The notes beneath the pieces are model-generated. The model ran no database searches. It saw only the letters and a list, made by a program, of their open reading frames with translations, and had not been told where the DNA came from. From Hippasteria phrygiana (Eukaryota > Echinodermata > Asteroidea > Valvatida > Goniasteridae): a stretch of DNA of 64,000 nt. The translations under genes were made by a program, and so were the position numbers. How positions within the stretch are numbered: position 1 is the stretch's first letter; every line of letters begins with the position of its first letter. Below are positions 53,800 to 64,000 of the stretch, piece after piece. The stretch is taken from assembly GCA_037893225.1 (NCBI GenBank), contig JAZGUH010000695.1, forward strand, positions 310,001 through 374,000, read 5' to 3'.

Positions 53800-56700
53800 C
53801 AATTATGAATGAGTAAAGCAAGTCCATACCCTAGGGAATTTGACAGGCATGGAGCAATAAATAGAAGGTAATATGCACACAGATGTTGGCCGGAAAGAAA
53901 ATAAACATTGCGAGGTTTGAATTTTCTCCACAAGTTTTAACTCTAAGAAGCCGCCGATAATTGCAACATGTAGCGCCAGATCTAAGCTATCCATACATGT
54001 CAAAATTACTGTATTTGGTGTATATTTCATGCAATTATGAATGAGTAAAGCAAGTCCATACCCCAGGGAATTTGACAGGCATGGAGCAATACATAAAAGG
54101 TAATCTGCACACAGATGGTGGCCGGGAAGAAAATAAACATTGCGAGGTTTGAATTTTCTCCACAAGTGTTAACTCTAAGAAGCCGCCGATAATTGCAACA
54201 TGTAGCGCCAGATCTAAGCTATCCATACATGTCAAAATTACTGAATTTGGTTGATATTTCATGCAATTATGAATGAGTAAAGCAAGTCCATACCCCAGGG
54301 AATTTGACAGGCATGGAGCAATAAATAGAAGGTAATATGCACACAGATGTTGGCCGGAAAGAAAATAAACATTGCGAGGTTTGAATTTTCTCCACAAGTT
54401 TTAACTCTAAGAAGCCGCCGATAATTGCAGCATGTAGCGCCAGATCTAAGCTATCCATACATGTCAAAATTACTGTATTTGGTTTATATTTCATGCAAGT
54501 ATGAATGAGTAAAGCAAGTCCATACCCCAGGGAATTTGACAGGCATGGAGCAATACATAAAAGGTAATCTGCACACAGATGGTGGCCGGGAAGAAAATAA
54601 ACATTGCGAGGTTTGAATTTTCTCCACAAGTGTTAACTCTAAGAAGCCGCCGATAATTGCAACATGTAGCGCCAGATCTAAGCTATCCATACATGTCAAA
54701 ATTACTGTATTTGGTGTATATTTCATGCAATTATGAATGAGTAAAGCAAGTCCATACCCCAGGGAATTTGACAGGCATGGAGCAATACATAAAAGGTAAT
54801 CTGCACACAGATGGTGGCCGGGAAGAAAATAAACATTGCGAGGTTTGAATTTTCTCCACAAGTGTTAACTCTAAGAAGCCGCCGATAATTGCAGCATGTA
54901 GCGCCAGATCTAAGCTATCCATACATGTCAAAATTACTGTATATGGTTTATATTTCATGCAAGTATGAATGAGTAAAGCAAGTCCATACCCCAGGGAATT
55001 TGACAGGCATGGAGCAATACATAAAAGGTAATCTGCACACAGATGGTGGCCGGGAAGAAAATAAACATTGCGAGGTTTGAATTTTCTCCACAAGTGTTAA
55101 CTCTAAGAAGCCGCCGATAATTGCAACATGTAGCGCCAGATCTAAGCTATCCATACATGTCAAAATTACTGAATTTGGTTGATATTTCATGCAATTATGA
55201 ATGAGTAAAGCAAGTCCATACCCCAGGGAATTTGACAGGCATGGAGCAATAAATAGAAGGTAATATGCACACAGATGTTGGCCAGAAAGAAAATAAACAT
55301 TGCGAGGTTTGAATTTTCTCCACAAGTTTTAACTCTAAGAAGCAGCCGATAATTGCAGCATGTAGCGCCAGATCTAAGCTATCCATACATGTCAAAATTA
55401 CTGTATTTGGTGTATATTTCATGCAATTATGAATGAGTAAAGCAAGTCCATACCCCAGGGAATTTGACATGCATGGAGCAATAAATAGACGGTAACATGT
55501 ACACAGATGTTGGCCGGAAAGAAAAATAAACATTGCGAGGTTTGAATTTTCTCCACAAGTTTTAACTCTAAGAAGCCGCCGATAATTGCAACATGTAGCG
55601 CCAGATCTAAGCTATCCATACATGTCAAAATTACTGAATTTGGTTGATATTTCATGCAATTATGAATGAGTAAAGCAAGTCCATACCCTAGGGAATTTGA
55701 CAGGCATGGAGCAATAAATAGAAGGTAATATGCACACAGATGTTGGCCGGAAAGAAAATAAACATTGCGAGGTTTGAATTTTCTCCACAAGTTTTAACTC
55801 TAAGAAGCCGCCGATAATTGCAACATGTAGCGCCAGATCTAAGCTATCCATACATGTCAAAATTACTGTATTTGGTGTATATTTCATGCAATTATGAATG
55901 AGTAAAGCAAGTCCATACCCCAGGGAATTTGACAGGCATGGAGCAATACATAAAAGGTAATCTGCACACAGATGGTGGCCGGGAAGAAAATAAACATTGC
56001 GAGGTTTGAATTTTCTCCACAAGTGTTAACTCTAAGAAGCCGCCGATAATTGCAACATGTAGCGCCAGATCTAAGCTATCCATACATGTCAAAATTACTG
56101 AATTTGGTTGATATTTCATGCAATTATGAATGAGTAAAGCAAGTCCATACCCCAGGGAATTTGACAGGCATGGAGCAATAAATAGAAGGTAATATGCACA
56201 CAGATGTTGGCCGGAAAGAAAATAAACATTGCGAGGTTTGAATTTTCTCCACAAGTTTTAACTCTAAGAAGCCGCCGATAATTGCAGCATGTAGCGCCAG
56301 ATCTAAGCTATCCATACATGTCAAAATTACTGTATTTGGTTTATATTTCATGCAAGTATGAATGAGTAAAGCAAGTCCATACCCCAGGGAATTTGACAGG
56401 CATGGAGCAATACATAAAAGGTAATCTGCACACAGATGGTGGCCGGGAAGAAAATAAACATTGCGAGGTTTGAATTTTCTCCACAAGTGTTAACTCTAAG
56501 AAGCCGCCGATAATTGCAACATGTAGCGCCAGATCTAAGCTATCCATACATGTCAAAATTACTGAATTTGGTTGATATTTCATGCAATTATGAATGAGTA
56601 AAGCAAGTCCATACCCCAGGGAATTTGACAGGCATGGAGCAATAAATAGAAGGTAATATGCACACAGATGTTGGCCAGAAAGAAAATAAACATTGCGAGG

Positions 56701-57048
56701 TTTGAATTTTCTCCACAAGTTTTAACTCTAAGAAGCAGCCGATAATTGCAGCATGTAGCGCCAGATCTAAGCTATCCATACATGTCAAAATTACTGTATT
56801 TGGTTTATATTTCATGCAATTATGAATGAGTAAAGCAAGTCCATACCCCAGGGAATTTGACATGCATGGAGCAATAAATAGACGGTAACATGTACACAGA
56901 TGTTGGCCGGAAAGAAAATAAACATTGCGAGGTTTGAATTTTCTCCACAAGTTTTAACTCTAAGAAGCCGCCGATAATTGCAACATGTAGCGCCAGATCT
57001 AAGCTATCCATACATGTCAAAATTACTGAATTTGGTTGATATTTCATG
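53800..57048. repeat. 14-mer HOR, copy 1 (3249 bp)
   Basis: Order E-B-A-B-B-B-W-C'-E-B-A-B-W-C, 14 x 232 + 1 (one C' insertion). It contains two smaller related runs (E-B-A-B...W), so it probably arose by joining two shorter units. The following 3249 bp repeat it. Confidence 0.95.
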
Positions 57049-60000
57049 CAATTATGAATGAGTAAAGCAAGTCCATACCCTAGGGAATTTGACAGGCATG
57101 GAGCAATAAATAGAAGGTAATATGCACACAGATGTTGGCCGGAAAGAAAATAAACATTGCGAGGTTTGAATTTTCTCCACAAGTTTTAACTCTAAGAAGC
57201 CGCCGATAATTGCAACATGTAGCGCCAGATCTAAGCTATCCATACATGTCAAAATTACTGTATTTGGTGTATATTTCATGCAATTATGAATGAGTAAAGC
57301 AAGTCCATACCCCAGGGAATTTGACAGGCATGGAGCAATACATAAAAGGTAATCTGCACACAGATGGTGGCCGGGAAGAAAATAAACATTGCGAGGTTTG
57401 AATTTTCTCCACAAGTGTTAACTCTAAGAAGCCGCCGATAATTGCAACATGTAGCGCCAGATCTAAGCTATCCATACATGTCAAAATTACTGAATTTGGT
57501 TGATATTTCATGCAATTATGAATGAGTAAAGCAAGTCCATACCCCAGGGAATTTGACAGGCATGGAGCAATAAATAGAAGGTAATATGCACACAGATGTT
57601 GGCCGGAAAGAAAATAAACATTGCGAGGTTTGAATTTTCTCCACAAGTTTTAACTCTAAGAAGCCGCCGATAATTGCAGCATGTAGCGCCAGATCTAAGC
57701 TATCCATACATGTCAAAATTACTGTATTTGGTTTATATTTCATGCAAGTATGAATGAGTAAAGCAAGTCCATACCCCAGGGAATTTGACAGGCATGGAGC
57801 AATACATAAAAGGTAATCTGCACACAGATGGTGGCCGGGAAGAAAATAAACATTGCGAGGTTTGAATTTTCTCCACAAGTGTTAACTCTAAGAAGCCGCC
57901 GATAATTGCAACATGTAGCGCCAGATCTAAGCTATCCATACATGTCAAAATTACTGTATTTGGTGTATATTTCATGCAATTATGAATGAGTAAAGCAAGT
58001 CCATACCCCAGGGAATTTGACAGGCATGGAGCAATACATAAAAGGTAATCTGCACACAGATGGTGGCCGGGAAGAAAATAAACATTGCGAGGTTTGAATT
58101 TTCTCCACAAGTGTTAACTCTAAGAAGCCGCCGATAATTGCAGCATGTAGCGCCAGATCTAAGCTATCCATACATGTCAAAATTACTGTATATGGTTTAT
58201 ATTTCATGCAAGTATGAATGAGTAAAGCAAGTCCATACCCCAGGGAATTTGACAGGCATGGAGCAATACATAAAAGGTAATCTGCACACAGATGGTGGCC
58301 GGGAAGAAAATAAACATTGCGAGGTTTGAATTTTCTCCACAAGTGTTAACTCTAAGAAGCCGCCGATAATTGCAACATGTAGCGCCAGATCTAAGCTATC
58401 CATACATGTCAAAATTACTGAATTTGGTTGATATTTCATGCAATTATGAATGAGTAAAGCAAGTCCATACCCCAGGGAATTTGACAGGCATGGAGCAATA
58501 AATAGAAGGTAATATGCACACAGATGTTGGCCAGAAAGAAAATAAACATTGCGAGGTTTGAATTTTCTCCACAAGTTTTAACTCTAAGAAGCAGCCGATA
58601 ATTGCAGCATGTAGCGCCAGATCTAAGCTATCCATACATGTCAAAATTACTGTATTTGGTGTATATTTCATGCAATTATGAATGAGTAAAGCAAGTCCAT
58701 ACCCCAGGGAATTTGACATGCATGGAGCAATAAATAGACGGTAACATGTACACAGATGTTGGCCGGAAAGAAAAATAAACATTGCGAGGTTTGAATTTTC
58801 TCCACAAGTTTTAACTCTAAGAAGCCGCCGATAATTGCAACATGTAGCGCCAGATCTAAGCTATCCATACATGTCAAAATTACTGAATTTGGTTGATATT
58901 TCATGCAATTATGAATGAGTAAAGCAAGTCCATACCCTAGGGAATTTGACAGGCATGGAGCAATAAATAGAAGGTAATATGCACACAGATGTTGGCCGGA
59001 AAGAAAATAAACATTGCGAGGTTTGAATTTTCTCCACAAGTTTTAACTCTAAGAAGCCGCCGATAATTGCAACATGTAGCGCCAGATCTAAGCTATCCAT
59101 ACATGTCAAAATTACTGTATTTGGTGTATATTTCATGCAATTATGAATGAGTAAAGCAAGTCCATACCCCAGGGAATTTGACAGGCATGGAGCAATACAT
59201 AAAAGGTAATCTGCACACAGATGGTGGCCGGGAAGAAAATAAACATTGCGAGGTTTGAATTTTCTCCACAAGTGTTAACTCTAAGAAGCCGCCGATAATT
59301 GCAACATGTAGCGCCAGATCTAAGCTATCCATACATGTCAAAATTACTGAATTTGGTTGATATTTCATGCAATTATGAATGAGTAAAGCAAGTCCATACC
59401 CCAGGGAATTTGACAGGCATGGAGCAATAAATAGAAGGTAATATGCACACAGATGTTGGCCGGAAAGAAAATAAACATTGCGAGGTTTGAATTTTCTCCA
59501 CAAGTTTTAACTCTAAGAAGCCGCCGATAATTGCAGCATGTAGCGCCAGATCTAAGCTATCCATACATGTCAAAATTACTGTATTTGGTTTATATTTCAT
59601 GCAAGTATGAATGAGTAAAGCAAGTCCATACCCCAGGGAATTTGACAGGCATGGAGCAATACATAAAAGGTAATCTGCACACAGATGGTGGCCGGGAAGA
59701 AAATAAACATTGCGAGGTTTGAATTTTCTCCACAAGTGTTAACTCTAAGAAGCCGCCGATAATTGCAACATGTAGCGCCAGATCTAAGCTATCCATACAT
59801 GTCAAAATTACTGAATTTGGTTGATATTTCATGCAATTATGAATGAGTAAAGCAAGTCCATACCCCAGGGAATTTGACAGGCATGGAGCAATAAATAGAA
59901 GGTAATATGCACACAGATGTTGGCCAGAAAGAAAATAAACATTGCGAGGTTTGAATTTTCTCCACAAGTTTTAACTCTAAGAAGCAGCCGATAATTGCAG

Positions 60001-60297
60001 CATGTAGCGCCAGATCTAAGCTATCCATACATGTCAAAATTACTGTATTTGGTTTATATTTCATGCAATTATGAATGAGTAAAGCAAGTCCATACCCCAG
60101 GGAATTTGACATGCATGGAGCAATAAATAGACGGTAACATGTACACAGATGTTGGCCGGAAAGAAAATAAACATTGCGAGGTTTGAATTTTCTCCACAAG
60201 TTTTAACTCTAAGAAGCCGCCGATAATTGCAACATGTAGCGCCAGATCTAAGCTATCCATACATGTCAAAATTACTGAATTTGGTTGATATTTCATG
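57049..60297. repeat. 14-mer HOR, copy 2 (3249 bp), tandem to copy 1
   Basis: All 14 monomers recur in order at offset 3249, with the same monomer-end versions and the same single C' insertion. I saw no substitution between the copies where I compared them, but I did not align every base. The next monomer, at 60,298, is D, so no third copy follows. This is the longest complete tandem HOR in the window. Confidence 0.95.
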
Positions 60298-63200
60298 CAA
60301 TTATGAATGAGTAAAGCAAGTCATACCCTAGGGAATTTGACATGCATGGAGCAATAAATAGAAGGTAATATGCACACAGATGTTGGCCGGAAAGAAAATA
60401 TACATTGCGAGGTTTGAATTTTCTCCACAAGTTTTAACTCTAAGAAGCCGCCGATAATTGCAACATGTAGCGCCAGATCTAAGCTATCCATACATGTCAA
60501 AATTACTGAATTTGGTTGATATTTCATGCAATTATGAATGAGTAAAGCAAGTCATACCCCAGGGAATTTGACAGGCATGGAGCAATAAATAGAAGGTAAT
60601 ATGCACACAGATGTTGGCCGGAAAGAAAATAAACATTGCGAGGTTTGAATTTTCTCCACAAGTTTTAACTCTAAGAAGCCGCCGATAATTGCAGCATGTA
60701 GCGCCAGATCTAAGCTATCCATACATGTCAAAATTACTGTATTTGGTTTATATTTCATGCAAGTATGAATGAGTAAAGCAAGTCCATACCCCAGGGAATT
60801 TGACAGGCATGGAGCAATACATAAAAGGTAATCTGCACACAGATGGTGGCCGGGAAGAAAATAAACATTGCGAGGTTTGAATTTTCTCCACAAGTGTTAA
60901 CTCTAAGAAGCCGCCGATAATTGCAACATGTAGCGCCAGATCTAAGCTATCCATACATGTCAAAATTACTGTATTTGGTGTATATTTCATGCAATTATGA
61001 ATGAGTAAAGCAAGTCCATACCCCAGGGAATTTGACAGGCATGGAGCAATACATAAAAGGTAATCTGCACACAGATGGTGGCCGGGAAGAAAATAAACAT
61101 TGCGAGGTTTGAATTTTCTCCACAAGTGTTAACTCTAAGAAGCCGCCGATAATTGCAACATGTAGCGCCAGATCTAAGCTATCCATACATGTCAAAATTA
61201 CTGTATTTGGTGTATATTTCATGCAATTATGAATGAGTAAAGCAAGTCCATACCCCAGGGAATTTGACAGGCATGGAGCAATACATAAAAGGTAATCTGC
61301 ACACAGATGGTGGCCGGGAAGAAAATAAACATTGCGAGGTTTGAATTTTCTCCACAAGTGTTAACTCTAAGAAGCCGCCGATAATTGCAACATGTAGCGC
61401 CAGATCTAAGCTATCCATACATGTCAAAATTACTGAATTTGGTTGATATTTCATGCAATTATGAATGAGTAAAGCAAGTCCATACCCCAGGGAATTTGAC
61501 AGGCATGGAGCAATAAATAGAAGGTAATATGCACACAGATGTTGGCCGGAAAGAAAATAAACATTGCGAGGTTTGAATTTTCTCCACAAGTTTTAACTCT
61601 AAGAATCCGCCGATAATTGCAACATGTAGCGCCAGATCTAAGCTATCCATACATGTCAAAATTACTGAATTTGGTTGATATTTCATGCAATTATGAATGA
61701 GTAAAGCAAGTCCATACCCCATTGAATTTGACATGCATGGAGCAATAAATAGACGGTAACATGTACACAGATGTTGGCCGGAAAGAAAATAAACATTGCG
61801 AGGTTTGAATTTTCTCCACAAGTTTTAACTCTAAGAAGCCGCCGATAATTGCAACATGTAGCGCCAGATCTAAGCTATCCATACATGTCAAAATTACTGA
61901 ATTTGGTTGATATTTCATGCAATTATGAATGAGTAAAGCAAGTCCATACCCTAGGGAATTTGACAGGCATGGAGCAATAAATAGAAGGTAATATGCACAC
62001 AGATGTTGGCCGGAAAGAAAATAAACATTGCGAGGTTTGAATTTTCTCCACAAGTTTTAACTCTAAGAAGCCGCCGATAATTGCAACATGTAGCGCCAGA
62101 TCTAAGCTATCCATACATGTCAAAATTACTGTATTTGGTGTATATTTCATGCAATTATGAATGAGTAAAGCAAGTCCATACCCCAGGGAATTTGACAGGC
62201 ATGGAGCAATACATAAAAGGTAATCTGCACACAGATGGTGGCCGGGAAGAAAATAAACATTGCGAGGTTTGAATTTTCTCCACAAGTGTTAACTCTAAGA
62301 AGCCGCCGATAATTGCAACATGTAGCGCCAGATCTAAGCTATCCATACATGTGAAAATTACTGAATTTGGTTGATATTTCATGCAATTATGAATGAGTAA
62401 AGCAAGTCCATACCCCAGGGAATTTGACATGCATGGAGCAATAAATAGACGGTAACATGTACACAGATGTTGGCCGGAAAGAAAATAAACATTGCGAGGT
62501 TTGAATTTTCTCCACAAGTTTTAACTCTAAGAAGCCGCCGATAATTGCAACATGTAGCGCCAGATCTAAGCTATCCATACATGTCAAAATTACTGAATTT
62601 GGTTGATATTTCATGCAATTATAAATGAGTAAAGCAAGTCATACCCTAGGGAATTTGACATGCATGGAGCAATAAATAGAAGGTAATATGCACACAGATG
62701 TTGGCCGGAAAGAAAATATACATTGCGAGGTTTGAATTTTCTCCACAAGTTTTAACTCTAAGAAGCCGCCGATAATTGCAACATGTAGCGCCAGATCTAA
62801 GCTATCCATACATGTCAAAATTACTGAATTTGGTTGATATTTCATGCAATTATGAATGAGTAAAGCAAGTCCATACCCTAGGGAATTTGACAGGCATGGA
62901 GCAATAAATAGAAGGTAATATGCACACAGATGTTGGCCGGAAAGAAAATAAACATTGCGAGGTTTGAATTTTCTCCACAAGTTTTAACTCTAAGAAGCCG
63001 CCGATAATTGCAACATGTAGCGCCAGATCTAAGCTATCCATACATGTCAAAATTACTGAATTTGGTTGATATTTCATGCAATTATGAATGAGTAAAGCAA
63101 GTCCATACCCTAGGGAATTTGACAGGCATGGAGCAATAAATAGAAGGTAATATGCACACAGATGTTGGCCGGAAAGAAAATAAACATTGCGAGGTTTGAA

Positions 63201-64000
63201 TTTTCTCCACAAGTTTTAACTCTAAGAAGCCGCCGATAATTGCAACATGTAGCGCCAGATCTAAGCTATCCATACATGTCAAAATTACTGTATTTGGTGT
63301 ATATTTCATGCAATTATGAATGAGTAAAGCAAGTCCATACCCCAGGGAATTTGACAGGCATGGAGCAATACATAAAAGGTAATCTGCACACAGATGGTGG
63401 CCGGGAAGAAAATAAACATTGCGAGGTTTGAATTTTCTCCACAAGTGTTAACTCTAAGAAGCCGCCGATAATTGCAACATGTAGCGCCAGATCTAAGCTA
63501 TCCATACATGTGAAAATTACTGAATTTGGTTGATATTTCATGCAATTATGAATGAGTAAAGCAAGTCCATACCCCAGGGAATTTGACAGGCATGGAGCAA
63601 TAAATAGAAGGTAATATGCACACAGATGTTGGCCGGAAAGAAAATAAACATTGCGAGGTTTGAATTTTCTCCACAAGTTTTAACTCTAAGAAGCCGCCGA
63701 TAATTGCAGCATGTAGCGCCAGATCTAAGCTATCCATACATGTCAAAATTACTGTATTTGGTTTATATTTCATGCAATTATGAATGAGTAAAGCAAGTCC
63801 ATACCCCAGGGAATTTGACAGGCATGGAGCAATACATAAAAGGTAATCTGCACACAGATGGTGGCCGGGAAGAAAATAAACATTGCGAGGTTTGAATTTT
63901 CTCCACAAGTGTTAACTCTAAGAAGCCGCCGATAATTGCAACATGTAGCGCCAGATCTAAGCTATCCATACATGTCAAAATTACTGAATTTGGTTGATAT
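60298..64000. repeat. Less regular right part of the array (D-A-B-B-B-A-C-E-B-C-D-E-E-B-A-B)
   Basis: Monomers start at 60,298, 60,529, 60,760, 60,992, 61,224, 61,456, 61,688, 61,920, 62,152, 62,384, 62,616, 62,847, 63,079, 63,311, 63,543 and 63,775 (the last cut by the window end). The E-B pair at 61,920-62,383 recurs at 63,079-63,542, offset 1159, and both B copies carry the rare CATGTGAAAATT (G at 62,353 and 63,512). Private changes not seen elsewhere are AAGAATCCGCC (about 61,606), CCCCATTGAATTT (about 61,722) and TTATAAATGAG (about 62,623). Confidence 0.87.

Larger units (their letters stand above)
39289..55390. repeat. Long segmental duplication, copy 2 (about 16 kb)
   Basis: Partner of 8911 to about 27,110. 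Relative to copy 1 it has an extra block of four monomers (927 bp, about 42,803-43,733: the A-B-C-D series with the rare ACACGTTTTAAC and ACAATTGTTAAC) and an extra 2548-bp 11-mer (47,305-49,621). It lacks the second 2553-bp 11-mer and one 2784-bp 12-mer. A private T at about 53,536 (CATGTTAAAA) is absent from copy 1. Its right end overlaps the 14-mer pair that starts at 53,800. Confidence 0.9.
1..64000. repeat. 232-bp satellite DNA array, about 276 head-to-tail monomers, filling the window
   Basis: The phrase CAATTATGAATGAGTAAAGC recurs every 231-233 bases from position 1 to the end, always on the same strand, with the same order of landmarks in each unit: CAGGGAATTTGAC, GGAGCAAT, CATTGCGAGG, GCCGCCGATAATTGC, AGATCTAAGC, CATACATGTC. 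One counted monomer (1-232) has 90 G+C, or 38.8%. Nothing interrupts the array: no inversion, no inserted element, no N run. Copies differ by a limited set of linked substitutions and 1-bp indels, as expected for a concerted-evolution satellite. Long regular satellites of this kind are known from centromeric and pericentromeric heterochromatin of eukaryotes. Placing this one at a centromere is inference, because no flank or kinetochore-related motif is visible. I do not recognise the family or the species. Confidence 0.99.

Noticed and set aside
8911..55390. The long duplication as a simple assembly artefact
   Set aside because: The two copies differ by several whole-HOR gains and losses in both directions and by private substitutions (48,542, 53,536), which a plain assembly duplication would not produce. 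An assembly error at individual HOR copy numbers is still possible and needs long reads.
1..64000. Protein-coding gene family on the minus strand (repeated stretches of about 75-125 codons starting MKYQPNS, MFIFLSG or WRKFKPRN)
   Set aside because: The open stretches recur once per satellite monomer, overlap each other, read the same bases in two registers, mostly lack an ATG start, and are broken by the array's ordinary variants (GAGGTTTAAATTT and the C' insertion). There is no promoter, intron or codon-level conservation, and no family resemblance that I recognise.
1..64000. CRISPR array
   Set aside because: The repeated unit is 232 bp with no unique spacers. Whole units are repeated, not short direct repeats separated by variable spacers, and no cas gene is present.
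1..64000. Transposable element, LTR or integrated virus inside the array
   Set aside because: Every stretch read is accounted for by the 231-233 bp unit. There are no terminal repeats, target-site duplications, long open reading frames or poly-A tails.
1..64000. rRNA intergenic spacer repeats or a tRNA/snRNA cluster
   Set aside because: No rRNA sequence, no tRNA-like fold or A/B box pair, and no polymerase III terminator at the end of a plausible RNA were seen in the unit.
1..64000. Bacterial or phage origin of the sequence
   Set aside because: No genes, ribosome-binding sites or operons occur in 64 kb, and a pure 232-bp satellite with higher-order repeats is a eukaryotic form of organisation.

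Overview
The whole 64 kb window is one uninterrupted head-to-tail satellite DNA array. The repeat unit is a 232-bp monomer (about 39% GC in the copy I counted). About 276 copies fill the window, all in the same orientation. I found no unique sequence, gene, transposon, RNA gene or assembly gap. The array runs off both ends, so its true length and flanks are unknown. This organisation suggests a eukaryotic chromosome, most likely pericentromeric, centromeric or other constitutive heterochromatin. I do not recognise the monomer and cannot name the species or clade.

The monomers fall into a small set of haplotypes that differ at about 25 linked sites. In this annotation a monomer starts at CAATTATG (position 1 of the window). 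Class A has CCCCAGGG at 30-37, G47 and A95. Class B has C61, A65, C74, G87, G95 and G137. Class C has T47, C67, C73 and T77. Class D has a 1-bp deletion near 25, T33, T47 and T105, and is 231 bp. Class E has T33 and G47. C' is class C with one extra A in the A-run near 97-102 (233 bp). W has A93 and A153. Q has T92. Monomer ends come in several versions around 213-223. The stretches near 106-130 and 138-212 are almost invariant.

The classes are arranged as higher-order repeats (HORs) of several sizes. From left to right: a 12-monomer periodicity (offset 2783) at 1-4.5 kb; a B-rich stretch at 6.3-9.3 kb; a 10-monomer periodicity (2318) at 10.2-14.2 kb; two tandem 11-mers (2553 bp) at 15,769-20,874; a 12-mer periodicity (2784) at 20.4-25.5 kb; two tandem 6-mers (1392 bp) at 26,676-29,459; two tandem 12-mers (2780 bp) at 29,924-35,483 with a third, partial copy at 37.8-40.6 kb; two tandem 11-mers (2548 bp) at 44,757-49,832; two tandem 14-mers (3249 bp) at 53,800-60,297; and a less regular right end.

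Above the HOR level, about 8.9-27.1 kb and 39.3-55.4 kb are collinear copies of one large segment. The offset between them steps through +30,378, +31,305, +33,853, +31,300, +28,516 and +28,284. Nearly every step equals the gain or loss of a whole number of monomers. The window therefore records repeated unequal exchange or amplification at scales from 1 to about 75 monomers, with patchy gene conversion between monomer classes. There is no gene set and so no pathway to describe. The interest lies in the nested repeat architecture and its use as a recombination record.
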